40,011 nucleotides of DNA from Frankiaceae bacterium (GCA_019239875.1 JAFAZI010000200.1:1-40011); one strand, 5' to 3'. Counted from the stretch's first letter, positions 1 through 8,936 are shown. Numbers and translations: made by a program. Notes: generated from the sequence alone by a model not told the origin.

Positions 1-60
1 CATCCTGCCCCGAATGGCGACCCAACTCTGGCGGGATTCGGACATGGCAGGCTGGAGTGC

Positions 61-1224
61 GTGACGCCGCACGAGGACCTGCTGGCTCGGCGGGACGACT
101 ACCCGATCCTCGAGCGCAAGGCGGCGTACCTGATCAACAACTCGCTCGGCGCGATGCACCGTGAGACGCGGACCCGCCTGACGGAGTTCGCCGACCTGTG
201 GGACAACGACGGCGTCGTTGCGTGGTCCACCTGGTTTCCGGAGATGTCGCGGGTGGCCGACATCCTCGGCGAGATCATCGGGGCGGTCCCAGGCACGACG
301 ATCCTGCGGCAGGCGGTCGCTGACGCGCTCAACGCCGTCGTGTCATGCGTCGACTTCACCCCGTCGCGGAACCGGGTGGTCACGACCGCGGCCGACTGGC
401 CCGGCACCCACTACATGTGGTCCGAGCACTGCCGCCGCCATGGTGGCGAGCTGGTGGTCGTGCCCTACGAGCCGGACGGCATCAGGATCGACGCGGCGCG
501 CGTCGCCGACGCGATCGACGATCGGACCGCCGTCGTGTCGGTGTCCCTGGTTCAGTTCCGGACCGCCGCGTTGCTCGACATCGCGCCGGTGCGAGACGCC
601 GCACGGCGCCACGACGCGCTGCTCGTCCTCGACGCCTACCAGGCCGTTGGCGCCGTACCCATCGACGTCGCCGCGAACGACATCGACATCTGCCTCGGCG
701 GGTCGGTCAAGTTTCTGTGCGGCGGTCCCGGCAACGGCTGGCTCTACGTGCGGCCCGATCTGGTCGACATGTTGCGGCCGAGTGCCGTCGGGTGGATCTC
801 GCACGAGCGGCCGTTTGACTTCGCGTGGTCGGAGATCGCCTATGCACCCGGCATCATGCGCTTCGCGGGTGGTACGCCGAACGTCCCGGCCGCCTACGCC
901 GCGGCGCCCGGCTACCAGGCGATCGTCGACGTCGGCCTGCAGCGGGTGCGGGAGCGGTCACAGGGCCTGACTCAAATCCTCGTCGAGGGAGCCCTCGAGC
1001 GAGGTCTCGGCATCCGGACGCCGGTCGACGCCGCGCGACGCGGCGCGCACGTCACCGTCGACATCACCGACGCCGAACGGGTTCACGAGGTGCTGATCGA
1101 CCGCGGGTACGTCGTGGACTACCGGCCCGGCGGCGGCGTGCGGATCGGGCCCCACTTCTTCACGAGCGCCGACGAGTGCGTCGCGGTGCTGGATGAGATG
1201 GTGGCGATCCGTGACCAGCACTGA
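61..1224 (+). CDS. kynureninase-like PLP-dependent aminotransferase class V protein
   Basis: A 387-residue fold-type I PLP enzyme, probably cytosolic. The N-terminal YLINNSLG segment followed by a W-rich stretch, the DAYQAVGAVPIDV block (the Asp that binds the pyridine nitrogen) and SVKFLCGGPGNGW with the presumed Schiff-base Lys near residue 219 match the kynureninase branch of class V. The C-terminal GGGVRIGPHFF block also fits. Kynureninases cleave kynurenine to anthranilate, but no other tryptophan-catabolism gene lies nearby, so the substrate is open. The start is GTG; a GGAG lies only three bases upstream, which is too close to be an ideal ribosome site. The 3' end overlaps the next gene by 14 bases, so the two are probably co-translated. 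Family confident, exact reaction not. Confidence 0.8.
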   Translation: MTPHEDLLARRDDYPILERKAAYLINNSLGAMHRETRTRLTEFADLWDNDGVVAWSTWFPEMSRVADILGEIIGAVPGTTILRQAVADALNAVVSCVDFTPSRNRVVTTAADWPGTHYMWSEHCRRHGGELVVVPYEPDGIRIDAARVADAIDDRTAVVSVSLVQFRTAALLDIAPVRDAARRHDALLVLDAYQAVGAVPIDVAANDIDICLGGSVKFLCGGPGNGWLYVRPDLVDMLRPSAVGWISHERPFDFAWSEIAYAPGIMRFAGGTPNVPAAYAAAPGYQAIVDVGLQRVRERSQGLTQILVEGALERGLGIRTPVDAARRGAHVTVDITDAERVHEVLIDRGYVVDYRPGGGVRIGPHFFTSADECVAVLDEMVAIRDQH

Positions 1225-1792
1225 ACCGCCTCGCTCCGAGCCGACCCAGATCGAGAAACCACGGCGCGGCAGCGAGACCGGTCTGGACATGGTCAGGTCG
1301 ATCGGCTTGATCATCGTCGTGACGGCGGTGACCCTGATCTTCGTGCCGGGTCTGCTGCACCCGAGCAAGTCCGACCGGATGCCACCTGTCGACTACTCGT
1401 CGTACGTGGCCGGCTTTCATCAGGTGACGGGCAAGGCCGCGCTGGTCCCCACCCCCGCCCCGGCGAGCTGGCGCGCGAACGCGGGCACCCTCACCGGTCC
1501 CGCATCGACCGAGCGCTTGCACGTCGGCTTCGTCGTACCGGGAGCCGAGTACGCCGGACTCGACGAGAGCGTCGGGCCGATGGCAACGATCGTCAAGCGC
1601 GTGCTCGGCAAGCAGGGGCTCGCCGTGACCGGGTCGACCCAGATCGAGGGGAGGACCTGGCAGTCACGGGAGTCCTCGCGCGGTGAACTTGCGATCACGC
1701 GCCGGGCGGCCGGGGTCAACATCGTGATCACCGGATCCGCCAGGGGTGAGGACCTCGAGCTGCTCGCCGCGTCACTGCGTCCGGCGTCATAG
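1211..1792 (+). CDS. DUF4245 family membrane-anchored protein
   Basis: About 193 residues from the GTG at 1211, chosen because it sits just inside the end of the upstream gene; an in-frame ATG at 1193 would lengthen the overlap. A short basic and proline-rich N-terminus is followed by one hydrophobic helix (VRSIGLIIVVTAVTLIFV, about residues 29-46) and then an extracytoplasmic domain with conserved-looking GFVVPGAEYAGLDES. This matches actinobacterial DUF4245 proteins, which I recall next to the exonuclease VII genes in this phylum. The function of the family is unknown. It converges on xseB with only 21 bases between the stops, and no obvious terminator is visible there. Confidence 0.75.
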   Translation: MTSTEPPRSEPTQIEKPRRGSETGLDMVRSIGLIIVVTAVTLIFVPGLLHPSKSDRMPPVDYSSYVAGFHQVTGKAALVPTPAPASWRANAGTLTGPASTERLHVGFVVPGAEYAGLDESVGPMATIVKRVLGKQGLAVTGSTQIEGRTWQSRESSRGELAITRRAAGVNIVITGSARGEDLELLAASLRPAS

Positions 1793-1813
1793 CGAACCGG
1801 GAAGTGTCAGGGG

Positions 1814-2032
1814 TCAGTCCGAGTCGGCAGCGTCCGCTGGGGGGCGGCTGGCGTCGAGCTTGGCCTTCGCGCCGTCCAGCCACTCCTGGCAGATGGTCGC
1901 GAGCTTCTCGCCGCGTTCCCACAACGCCAGCGACTCCTCGAGGGTTGCGGCGCCGGCCTCGAGCTGCCGGACCACCTCGGCGAGCTCTTCGCGCGCCTGC
2001 TCGTAGCTCGGCCGCGCAGTTGCGTCGGTCAT
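1814..2032 (-). CDS. xseB: exodeoxyribonuclease VII small subunit
   Basis: 72 residues. The core [19 protein letters not shown], the [17 protein letters not shown] helix and the C-terminal [13 protein letters not shown] are diagnostic of XseB, which forms helical coils that bind the large subunit of exonuclease VII, an enzyme that degrades single-stranded DNA to acid-soluble oligonucleotides. The ATG at 2032 is preceded on its strand by GGAGG with about five bases spacing, so I reject the longer reading frame that extends upstream to 2173 into xseA. It lies 52 bases after xseA in the same direction, so the two subunits are made from one transcript. Confidence 0.93.
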   Translation of the reverse strand: MTDATARPSYEQAREELAEVVRQLEAGAATLEESLALWERGEKLATICQEWLDGAKAKLDASRPPADAADSD

Positions 2033-2084
2033 GCGTCCTCCACCCCACCGACCACCCTGCAGCGGCCGCCGCGAAGTCGCCGGC

Positions 2085-3302
2085 TCATGTGACTGCCTCC
2101 TCGACGACGAGCTCGACGCGTCCGCGCGCCAGCCGACCGGTGAGGGTATCGCCGGCCGAAAGGTCCTCGGCATCGCGAGCGATGGAGCCGTTGGCTCGTT
2201 GCAGGACGGCGTACCCCCGGTCCAGCGTTCCCTGTGGGGACAGGGCGGTCACCTGGGCGCGAAGCGCCGCGATGTCGAAGCTTGCCTCGTTGACGGCGTC
2301 AAGCGCTGCCCGCCGTGACAGCGCCCGAAGGGTGTCGAGCTCGCTGCGCCACCTGGCAATCGCGCCGAACGGGTCGGCGAGCGCGGGGCGAGTCCGCATG
2401 GCATCGAGACGATGCTGCTCGGTGTCCACGCGGCCGGCCACGCATCGCCGCGCGCGGTCACGCAGGCCACGGATCAACGCCATCTGCTCGCCGACGTCGG
2501 GCACGATCAGCTTCGCGGCGTCGGTCGGCGTCGACGCGCGGCGATCGGCGACGTGATCGAGCAATGGCACGTCCTGCTCGTGACCGATCGCGGACACGAT
2601 GGGCGTGAAGCAGGCTGACACCGCCCGCACGAGGGCCTCGTCGGAGAACGGCAGCAGGTCCTCCATCGACCCGCCGCCGCGGGCGATCACGATGACGTCG
2701 ACCGCCGGGTCCTTCTCCAGCCGATGCACCGCATCGATGACCTCGCTGACGGCGTACGGCCCCTGCACCGCGACCGGCTCCAGGCGGAACTCGACCGCCG
2801 GCCAGCGGCGCTGCGCGTTCTCGACGACGTCGTGTTCGGCGGCGCTCGATCGACCGGTGATCAGGCCGATGCGGTTCGGCAGGAACGGCAGCGGCCGCTT
2901 TCGCTCGGCCGCGAACAGTCCCTCAGCGGCCAGCAGTTTGCGCAGCTGTTCGAGCCGCGCCAGCAGCGCACCGAGGCCGACCGGCTTGATCTGCGACGCG
3001 GCGAACGTCATCGTGCCGCGGGTCACGTAGTACTGCGGTCGCCCGAGGATCACGATTCGAGCGCCTTCGCTGAGCGGCGGCTCCACCTCGTCGAGCAGTC
3101 CAGCCTTACAGCTGACCCGCAATGACACCTCTGCCGCGGTGTCGCGCAGCACCAGGAACGCGGTGCCCGACCCGGGTCGGCGGGTGAGCTCGGTGATCTG
3201 ACCTTCCACCCACACCTGACCGAGGCGACCGATCCAGTCACCGATCGCCTTCGCGACGGTGCGGACCTGCAGCGGGGACTCCGCGCTGGATTCGAGCGGC
3301 AC
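2085..3302 (-). CDS. xseA: exodeoxyribonuclease VII large subunit
   Basis: 405 residues, the usual family length. An N-terminal OB-fold (about residues 12-110, with [10 protein letters not shown]) is followed by the catalytic domain: [22 protein letters not shown], then [21 protein letters not shown], then [30 protein letters not shown] split over residues 235-265, and a coiled-coil C-terminal region. With XseB it forms exonuclease VII, used in mismatch and damage repair. The start is GTG. On its strand TAGGTT ends six bases before this GTG and there is no Shine-Dalgarno, so a leaderless transcript is likely. It diverges from ispH with 22 bases between the two start codons. Confidence 0.95.
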   Translation of the reverse strand: MPLESSAESPLQVRTVAKAIGDWIGRLGQVWVEGQITELTRRPGSGTAFLVLRDTAAEVSLRVSCKAGLLDEVEPPLSEGARIVILGRPQYYVTRGTMTFAASQIKPVGLGALLARLEQLRKLLAAEGLFAAERKRPLPFLPNRIGLITGRSSAAEHDVVENAQRRWPAVEFRLEPVAVQGPYAVSEVIDAVHRLEKDPAVDVIVIARGGGSMEDLLPFSDEALVRAVSACFTPIVSAIGHEQDVPLLDHVADRRASTPTDAAKLIVPDVGEQMALIRGLRDRARRCVAGRVDTEQHRLDAMRTRPALADPFGAIARWRSELDTLRALSRRAALDAVNEASFDIAALRAQVTALSPQGTLDRGYAVLQRANGSIARDAEDLSAGDTLTGRLARGRVELVVEEAVT

Positions 3303-3308
3303 GCGCTC

Positions 3309-3318
3309 AACCTACGAT
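3309..3318. promoter_or_regulatory. overlapping bidirectional -10 elements for xseA and ispH
   Basis: On the + strand TACGAT (3313-3318) ends six bases before the ispH GTG. On the - strand TAGGTT (3314-3309) ends six bases before the xseA GTG. The two hexamers share the TA at 3313-3314. This geometry puts both predicted transcription starts on or next to the start codons, so both messages would be leaderless. No good -35 match is visible on either side. Positions are read directly; promoter activity is inferred. Confidence 0.6.
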
Positions 3319-3324
3319 GGAGAG

Positions 3325-4293
3325 GTGACAGACGAGGCGGAGGCTGTGGATCGCCGCGTGCTGCTGGCTGCCCCCCGGGGCTACTGCGCGGGCGTGGACC
3401 GCGCCGTGCAAACCGTCGAACGAGCGCTCGAGAAGTACGGCGAGCCCGTGTACGTCCGCAAGCAGATCGTGCACAACTCCCACGTCGTGTCGCGGCTGGA
3501 GGCGCGCGGTGCGATCTTCGTCGAGGAGACCGAGGAAGTGCCCGAGGGTGCCGTCGTCGTGTTCTCGGCACACGGCGTGGCGCCGGCGGTCCATGAGGAG
3601 GCCGCCAAGCGGAGCCTGCACACGATCGACGCCACGTGTCCGCTGGTCACCAAGGTGCACGCCGAGGCCCGCCGGTTCGCCCGCGAGGACGTCGACATCC
3701 TGCTCATCGGCCACGAGGGCCACGAAGAGGTGATCGGCACCACCGGGGAGGCGCCGGACCGGGTGCACCTCGTCGACGGTCCGGAGTCGGTCGCGAGCCT
3801 CGAGGTCCGTGACCCGGCAAAGCTGGCCTGGTTGTCGCAGACGACGCTGTCGGTCGACGAGACGCAGGAGACGGTCGCCGCGCTTCGCGAGAAGTTCCCG
3901 CTGTTGATGGATCCGCCGAGCGACGACATCTGTTACGCCACGCAGAACCGTCAGGTCGCCGTGAAGCAGATCGCAGCAGAGTCCGATCTCGTTCTCGTCG
4001 TCGGCTCGACCAACTCCTCCAACTCGGTCCGTCTGGTGGAGGTCGCCCTCGGCAACGGTGCCCGTGCGGCGTACCTGGTCGATGACGTGAGCCACATCGA
4101 CGAGGCGTGGCTCGTGGGGGCGAAGACGGTCGGTGTCACCAGCGGTGCGTCCGTGCCTGAGTCGCTCGTCGCAGAGGTGCTTGCGTGGCTGGCGGATCGT
4201 GGCTTCGGTGCCGTCGAGGAGGTCACGTCGGTTGTCGAAACGCTGACCTTCGCGCTACCCCACGAGCTGCGGCGCGACCGCCCCGCGGTCTAG
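3325..4293 (+). CDS. ispH: 4-hydroxy-3-methylbut-2-enyl diphosphate reductase
   Basis: 322 residues from the GTG at 3325. IspH is the last enzyme of the MEP pathway, reducing HMBPP to IPP and DMAPP at a [4Fe-4S] cluster. The three cluster cysteines are visible in [20 protein letters not shown] and [11 protein letters not shown]. The substrate-binding His residues of HNSHVV and FSAHGV, the catalytic Glu region [14 protein letters not shown], and GSTNSSNS with [10 protein letters not shown] are all present. The purine-rich GGAGAG touches the GTG directly and is too close to act as a ribosome site; TACGAT six bases upstream favours a leaderless start. The stop overlaps that of the opposing gene in a shared CTAG. 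Confidence 0.96.
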   Translation: MTDEAEAVDRRVLLAAPRGYCAGVDRAVQTVERALEKYGEPVYVRKQIVHNSHVVSRLEARGAIFVEETEEVPEGAVVVFSAHGVAPAVHEEAAKRSLHTIDATCPLVTKVHAEARRFAREDVDILLIGHEGHEEVIGTTGEAPDRVHLVDGPESVASLEVRDPAKLAWLSQTTLSVDETQETVAALREKFPLLMDPPSDDICYATQNRQVAVKQIAAESDLVLVVGSTNSSNSVRLVEVALGNGARAAYLVDDVSHIDEAWLVGAKTVGVTSGASVPESLVAEVLAWLADRGFGAVEEVTSVVETLTFALPHELRRDRPAV

Positions 4294-4880
4294 AAGCCCA
4301 GCGACCCGCTGCCGAGCGGGACGTTCACGTGCATCGCCGTCGAGCTGTATCCGCCGGCTGACAGGCACATCTTCCAGGTGCCCCGCTCCTGGATCACCGT
4401 CACCGTGTAGTCGCTCGGCTGACCGATGACCGGCACCAGCTGGCCGCTGACCTGCTCGGCCGGCCAGCGCATGACTCCGACGGTCAGCTTCACCGGCTTC
4501 ACCGCCGAGACGGTCACGTGGTCGAGCTCCCCGATCGAGAGCAGCGCCACGCGACCGGCGTCGTGGAGCTCGGTCTCGGTGAACTGCCGCTGGTCGCTGG
4601 TGCACAGCCGCTCGTACACCGCGGACCAGTCGTTGTGTGACGCCGCGTTCGCGGTGTTGATCACGGCGCCGCGCGCTGCTTTCGGGTCGTCTTTGGTCAG
4701 GTAGTGCCAGCCGACGTTGCCGCCGATGAGGAGGGTGACGGCGAGCAGGGCGGTTCGCTTGACGGTGAGCTGCTTGGGCCACCAGCTCCGCCGGCGTTTC
4801 GGCGGCTCGTACGGCTTGAGGTACGCCGCCGCCTGCCGGATTCTGTCGACGCCTTCGATCGACGGGCCAGTCGTGGTCAC
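4290..4880 (-). CDS. membrane-anchored protein of unknown function
   Basis: About 196 residues from a GTG at 4880; the frame stays open to 4994, but that would overlap rmuC by 71 bases. A basic cytoplasmic N-terminus ([12 protein letters not shown]) leads into one membrane helix at about residues 42-60. The outer domain reads like an NTF2-like or lumazine-binding fold: [21 protein letters not shown], a Cys in ERLCTSDQ, then alternating strands to the C-terminus; a second Cys is in TWKMCLS. That fold is an inference from pattern only. It lies 43 bases after rmuC in the same direction. A membrane protein also sits between ispH and ychF in mycobacteria as I recall, so the locus rather than the sequence suggests conservation. 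Confidence 0.65.
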   Translation of the reverse strand: MTTTGPSIEGVDRIRQAAAYLKPYEPPKRRRSWWPKQLTVKRTALLAVTLLIGGNVGWHYLTKDDPKAARGAVINTANAASHNDWSAVYERLCTSDQRQFTETELHDAGRVALLSIGELDHVTVSAVKPVKLTVGVMRWPAEQVSGQLVPVIGQPSDYTVTVIQERGTWKMCLSAGGYSSTAMHVNVPLGSGSLGF

Positions 4881-4923
4881 ATCCGGAGAATCGGCGCGTT
4901 GGTGCCCGCGCCTGAGCGCCTGG

Positions 4924-6375
4924 CTAGGAGCCGGTACGGCGGGGGGCGTCGCCGGGCGGCGCGACGTCGATGCCGTAGTCCTCCATCCGGCCATCGAGGT
5001 CGAGTTGACGAGGACCGTCGTCGGCAGTCATCGCTTCGCCGACAGGTAGCGACACGACGGGCCGCGCGCGTTCCGCGCCGTCGATCAGTTCACCGGCGGC
5101 GAGCTGGCGCACCGGCTCCTCGATCGGTGGCGGCGACTCGATGGTCTCGATGGTGAACTCGAGGTCGGTGAACTTGCGCGCCGAGGACAGCACGTTGCGC
5201 TCGAGTGACCCGACGGAGTCGTTGTAGGTCTTGACCGCGCTGGCGAGCGAACGCCCGAGCTTGTCCATGTGGCCGCCGAACACTCCGAGCCGCTTGTACA
5301 TCTCCCGCCCGAGGTCGAAGACCTCCCGAGCGTTGTCAGCGAGCGCCTGCTGCTGCCACGAGTAGGCGATCGCCCGGAGCGTCGGGACCAATGACATCGG
5401 GCCGAGGATGTGCACTCGCTTGCTGATCGCGTACTCGAGCAACGTCGGGTCCTGCTCGAGCGCGGCGTTGAGCGGGCCATCGCCAGGCACGAACATGATC
5501 ACGAACTCGGGCGTTGCCGAGAACTGTGACCAGTACGCCTTCGCTGCGAGCCCGTCGACGTGCTGCTTGAGGTGGCGGGCGTGCCTGGTCAGGTGCTCGG
5601 CCCGGATCGAGTCGTCGCTCGCCTCGTGGGCGTCGAGGTAGGCGACCAGGGTGACCTTCGAGTCGACGACGATCGACTTCCCGCCGACGAGATTGACGAC
5701 GAGGTCAGGGCGCAGGATGCCGTCGGCGCTCGCGATCGTGGCCTGCTCGGCGAAGTCGCAGCGGTCGAGCATGCCGGCGTACTCGACGCACTTGCGGAGC
5801 TGGAGCTCACCCCACTGGCCGCGGGCCTGTGGCTTGCGGAGCGCGCTGACGAGCGATGCAGTCTCGGCTTTGAGCTGCTCGCCAGTGACCCGCACGAACT
5901 CGATCTGCTGGCGAAGCGCAGCCTGAGCTCCGGCCCGCTCCTTCTCGATCTCGGTCAGCTGGCGCCCCACCTTGTCCAGGGACTCGGCGATTGGCGCGCC
6001 GGCCCGCTTGAACTCGGCGTCGGCGCGCTCGAGGAACGTCGCGTTGTTCCGCTCGAGCGCCTCAGCAGACATGCGAGCGAAGGTGTTCTTCACCTGCTCC
6101 TCGTTGTGCTCGAGCGCGTCGATCCGCGCCCGGGCTCCCGCCAAGCGACTGCTCGCGTCATGCAGCTCGGCCCGCGTCTGATCGCGTTCGATCCGCAGGA
6201 GGTCGCGCTCCTCGATGATCGCGTCGCGCTGCGCCGCCAGCGAGGCGTTAGCGGCCGCCGCGGCTGCGGCGGACTTTGACGTAGCGGCATCGATTCGGCT
6301 CTTCGCCAGCGCGAATCCCGCCACGACGCCGGCTGCCAGCGTGACGAGGGCGATGAGGAAGGCGGCGATGTCCAT
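4924..6375 (-). CDS. rmuC: DNA recombination protein RmuC
   Basis: 483 residues. An N-terminal membrane anchor (about 4-24), a long Ala/Arg/Glu-rich coiled coil (about 30-180), then the RmuC domain: ARGQWGELQLRKCVEYAGM, DLVVNLVGGKSIVVDSKV, EFVIMFVPGDGPLNAAL, and the HILGPMSLVPTLRAIAYSW block. The DSK motif and the fold are related to restriction-endonuclease-like nucleases. The family limits DNA rearrangement at inverted repeats in E. coli. The C-terminal tail of about 50 residues is acidic and variable. The ATG at 6375 has no clear Shine-Dalgarno; CACGAT seven bases upstream is a poor -10. It diverges from ychF with 99 bases between. Confidence 0.93.
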   Translation of the reverse strand: MDIAAFLIALVTLAAGVVAGFALAKSRIDAATSKSAAAAAAANASLAAQRDAIIEERDLLRIERDQTRAELHDASSRLAGARARIDALEHNEEQVKNTFARMSAEALERNNATFLERADAEFKRAGAPIAESLDKVGRQLTEIEKERAGAQAALRQQIEFVRVTGEQLKAETASLVSALRKPQARGQWGELQLRKCVEYAGMLDRCDFAEQATIASADGILRPDLVVNLVGGKSIVVDSKVTLVAYLDAHEASDDSIRAEHLTRHARHLKQHVDGLAAKAYWSQFSATPEFVIMFVPGDGPLNAALEQDPTLLEYAISKRVHILGPMSLVPTLRAIAYSWQQQALADNAREVFDLGREMYKRLGVFGGHMDKLGRSLASAVKTYNDSVGSLERNVLSSARKFTDLEFTIETIESPPPIEEPVRQLAAGELIDGAERARPVVSLPVGEAMTADDGPRQLDLDGRMEDYGIDVAPPGDAPRRTGS

Positions 6376-6474
6376 GGCGTCAATCGTGACGGGGACCTAC
6401 GACAAAAACGCCCAGCGACTCGCGGCTGATCCCGGCCCGCGGAGAGTGCCTGGAACGTACCTGACAATGGATGC

Positions 6475-7551
6475 ATGGGTCTGTCCATCGGGATCGTCGG
6501 TCTGCCGAACGTCGGGAAGTCGACGCTGTTCAACGCGCTGACCGAGAACGACGTGCTGGCCGCCAACTACCCCTTCGCGACCATCGACCCGAACGTCGGG
6601 GTGGTCAACGTCCCCGACGGGCGGCTCGACGTACTCGGGAAGATGTTCGACAGCGAGAAGATCGTGCCCGCAACCGTGACCTTCGTGGACATCGCGGGAA
6701 TCGTCCGGGGCGCGAGCGAAGGACAGGGCCTCGGCAACAAGTTCCTCGCGAACATCCGGGAGGCCGACGCCATCTGCCAGGTGGTCCGGGTGTTCAACGA
6801 TCCCGACGTGACCCATGTCGACGGCAAGGTCGAGCCGTCGGACGACATCGCCACCATCAACACCGAGCTGGTGCTCGCCGATCTTCAGTCGATCGACACT
6901 CGCCTGCAGCGGCTGGAGCGCGAGGCCCGGATGAAGCCGGACAAGCGGGCCGAGCTGGCCGCAGTGCAGGCGGCGCGGGCCGTGCTCGACGAGGGACGCC
7001 CGATCTCGAGTGATCCTTCGCTCGATCGTGATGCGCTGCGCGAGTCCTTCCTGCTGACCGACAAGCCGTTCATCTACGTGTTCAACCTCGATGACACCGA
7101 CCTCGGTGACGACGGGTTGCGGGCGAAGCTCTCCGACCTGGTCGCACCGGCGCCCGCGGTGTTCGTCAGCGCGAAGCTGGAGTCCGAGCTGATCGGACTA
7201 GACGCCGCAGACTCCGCGGAGCTGCTGTCGGAATATGGCCAGGAAGAGTCCGGCCTGTCGATCCTGGCGCGGGTCGGCTTCGAGACGCTCGGCCTCCAGA
7301 CCTACCTGACGGCCGGCCCGAAGGAGTCACGAGCCTGGACGATCAAGAAGGGTGCCACCGCGCCGGAGGCCGCTGGGGTCATTCACACGGACTTCCAGAA
7401 GGGCTTCATCAAGGCCGAGATCGTCTCGTACGACGACCTCGTCGCGGCCGGTTCGATCGCGGCCGCCCGGTCGGCCGGCAAGGCCCGCATCGAAGGCAAG
7501 GACTACCTGATGGCCGACGGCGACGTCGTGGAGTTCCGCTTCAACGTGTAG
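6475..7551 (+). CDS. ychF: redox-regulated ribosome-binding ATPase YchF (OLA1 family)
   Basis: 358 residues, full length. The P-loop GLPNVGKST (about 8-16), the switch region [12 protein letters not shown], the G3 block [19 protein letters not shown] and NLDD in the G4 position mark the Obg-type family YchF, which prefers ATP. The C-terminal TGS domain ends in [11 protein letters not shown]. It binds ribosomes and modulates translation under stress. There is no good ribosome site; GACAAT ends six bases before the ATG. The last codons and the stop are repeated 1.38 kb downstream (8914-8936), so an element appears to have inserted at this 3' end. The gene itself is intact. Confidence 0.96.
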   Translation: MGLSIGIVGLPNVGKSTLFNALTENDVLAANYPFATIDPNVGVVNVPDGRLDVLGKMFDSEKIVPATVTFVDIAGIVRGASEGQGLGNKFLANIREADAICQVVRVFNDPDVTHVDGKVEPSDDIATINTELVLADLQSIDTRLQRLEREARMKPDKRAELAAVQAARAVLDEGRPISSDPSLDRDALRESFLLTDKPFIYVFNLDDTDLGDDGLRAKLSDLVAPAPAVFVSAKLESELIGLDAADSAELLSEYGQEESGLSILARVGFETLGLQTYLTAGPKESRAWTIKKGATAPEAAGVIHTDFQKGFIKAEIVSYDDLVAAGSIAAARSAGKARIEGKDYLMADGDVVEFRFNV

Positions 7552-7553
7552 GC
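7516..7553 (+). repeat. left copy of ychF 3'-end direct repeat (candidate attachment site)
   Basis: The end of ychF including its TAG stop. Bases 7531-7553 match 8914-8936 at 22 of 23 positions, with 17 consecutive identities (7531-7547). The 15 bases before this match at 11 of 15. Together with the right copy it brackets the AAA ATPase gene. A duplicated gene end around foreign DNA is the usual footprint of site-specific integration at a conserved 3' end. Confidence 0.75.
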
Positions 7554-7649
7554 GGGTGGCAGGGACAGTCGTGAGGCAGGTCGCGACGAAGCGAGTTTTA
7601 GTAATCTTATCTGGTTTTACCAGAGGGTCATAAAGCGTCCTAAAGACAG

Positions 7650-7655
7650 TAAGAT
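7650..7655 (+). promoter_or_regulatory. -10-like TAAGAT for a leaderless AAA ATPase gene
   Basis: TAAGAT ends six bases before the GTG at 7662 inside a conspicuously AT-rich leader (about 7594-7655), unlike the surrounding GC-rich DNA. No Shine-Dalgarno is present between them. No convincing -35 is visible at the expected distance. The promoter is inferred from geometry. Confidence 0.5.
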
Positions 7656-7661
7656 GGCTGC

Positions 7662-8879
7662 GTGGACCCGCTGACCAACCCATACACGCCAAACGCAGGC
7701 GCCGAGCCGGAGGCGATCGTTGGCCGCGACGATCAGTTGGCCTCGTTCGACCTTTTGCTGGCAAGGCTGGAGCGCGGTCGGACCGAGCAGTCGATGATCA
7801 TCACGGGCTTGCGCGGTGTGGGCAAGACCGTCCTGTTGGGGCAGTTTCGACGCACCGCGCTGTCGCATCAGTGGGTGGTCGTCGAGGTCGAGGTCAGTAA
7901 ACACGAGGACTCCGAGTTCCGTCGAAGGATGGCGTCGAAGTTGCGCGCCGCGTTGTTTGAGTTGTCCCCGAGAGCGCGCTGGACCGAGCGATTTCGTCAT
8001 GCAGCAGGGGTTCTGAAGTCCTTCACCTTGACCATCGAGCCGGCCGGTGCCGTCACGGCCGGCCTGGATGTCGAGGCGATCGAAGGCATGGCTGACCACC
8101 AGGACTTGTCGATGGATCTGACCGATGTGCTCGTGGCCATCGGTGAAGCGGCGAGAGAGCAAGGACGCGGGGTCGTGTTGCTCTTTGACGAAGTCCAGTT
8201 CTTCAGCAAGGGACAACTAGAAGCGCTGATCCAAGCGCTCCATCGCGTCGTCCAGCTCGCGCTGCCGGTGACGCTCGTCGGTGCCGGCCTGCCGCAGATC
8301 GCAGAGCTTGCGGGTGATGCGAAGTCCTACGCGGAGCGGCTCTTCAAGTTTCCCGCCATCGGCGGCTTGGACGCGGTGGACACGAGTGCCGCGCTCGACC
8401 AGCCCGCCCGTGCGGAGGGTGCGCACTATTCAGACAAGGCGCTCGAGACCGCCTTCGACGTGACGGGCGGCTATCCCTACTTCATCCAAGAGTTGGGCTA
8501 TGCAACATGGACTGTTGCGAATGGGCCCGAGATCGCGGCCGACGATGTCGTGGCTGCGGTTCCTGCCTACGAGGCAAAGCTCGACTCATCCTTCTTTCGG
8601 GTTCGCCTGGATCGGGCGACCGAACTTCAGACGGCGTACCTACGTGCCATGGCTGAGCTCGGACCCCAGCCCCAAAAGGCAGCTGACGTGGCCCAGGTCA
8701 TGGGACGGACGTCGACCAACCTGGGCCCTACTCGCGCCGAGTTGATCAACATGGGTCTGTTGTACACACCAGAGCACGGATACGCGGCCTTCACGGTTCC
8801 GCACTTCGATCGCTTCATGCTGCGTACGGTTCCGAATCTCGTAGTCCCCGAGCTACGTGCGAGACGCGGTGCTCGTTGA
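7662..8879 (+). CDS. AAA/STAND-type ATPase with C-terminal winged-helix-like region
   Basis: 405 residues. Starts NPYTPNAG then IVGRDDQL, a conserved opening of a large actinobacterial ATPase family. Walker A is GLRGVGKT (about 47-54) and Walker B is GVVLLFDEVQ (about 170); a VTLVGAGLP strand in the sensor-1 position follows. GGYPYFIQELGYATW is typical of the helical lid of archaeal-ATPase-like (AAA_16) proteins. The last 100 residues (AADVAQVMGRTSTNLGPTRAEL, then GLLYTPEHGYAAFTVPHF) look like a winged helix. The role is unknown; relatives are often solitary. Codon use is less GC-biased than neighbours, and the gene sits alone between the two ychF 3'-end repeats, which suggests acquisition. 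The start is GTG, probably leaderless. Confidence 0.85.
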   Translation: MDPLTNPYTPNAGAEPEAIVGRDDQLASFDLLLARLERGRTEQSMIITGLRGVGKTVLLGQFRRTALSHQWVVVEVEVSKHEDSEFRRRMASKLRAALFELSPRARWTERFRHAAGVLKSFTLTIEPAGAVTAGLDVEAIEGMADHQDLSMDLTDVLVAIGEAAREQGRGVVLLFDEVQFFSKGQLEALIQALHRVVQLALPVTLVGAGLPQIAELAGDAKSYAERLFKFPAIGGLDAVDTSAALDQPARAEGAHYSDKALETAFDVTGGYPYFIQELGYATWTVANGPEIAADDVVAAVPAYEAKLDSSFFRVRLDRATELQTAYLRAMAELGPQPQKAADVAQVMGRTSTNLGPTRAELINMGLLYTPEHGYAAFTVPHFDRFMLRTVPNLVVPELRARRGAR

Positions 8880-8898
8880 TGACGTCCGTTGGCTGACA

Positions 8899-8936
8899 GA
8901 CGGTTACGTGGTCGAGTTCCGCTTCAACGTATAGGC
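8899..8936 (+). repeat. right copy of ychF 3'-end direct repeat (displaced gene end)
   Basis: Read in frame this segment encodes [11 protein letters not shown] followed by TAG, against [11 protein letters not shown] and TAG at the real end of ychF. One third-position difference (GTA for GTG) and four changes further upstream show it is a diverged copy rather than a fresh duplication. Together with the left copy it defines a unit of about 1.38 kb containing only the ATPase gene. Confidence 0.75.

Noticed and set aside
1-60. Possible divergent gene starting at CAT in positions 1-3
   Set aside because: A minus-strand ATG would leave one codon in the window, which is not enough to support a gene.
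343-818. Several 120-160-codon open frames inside the kynureninase-like gene
   Set aside because: They are frame shadows of high-GC coding DNA, without ribosome sites or recognisable domains.
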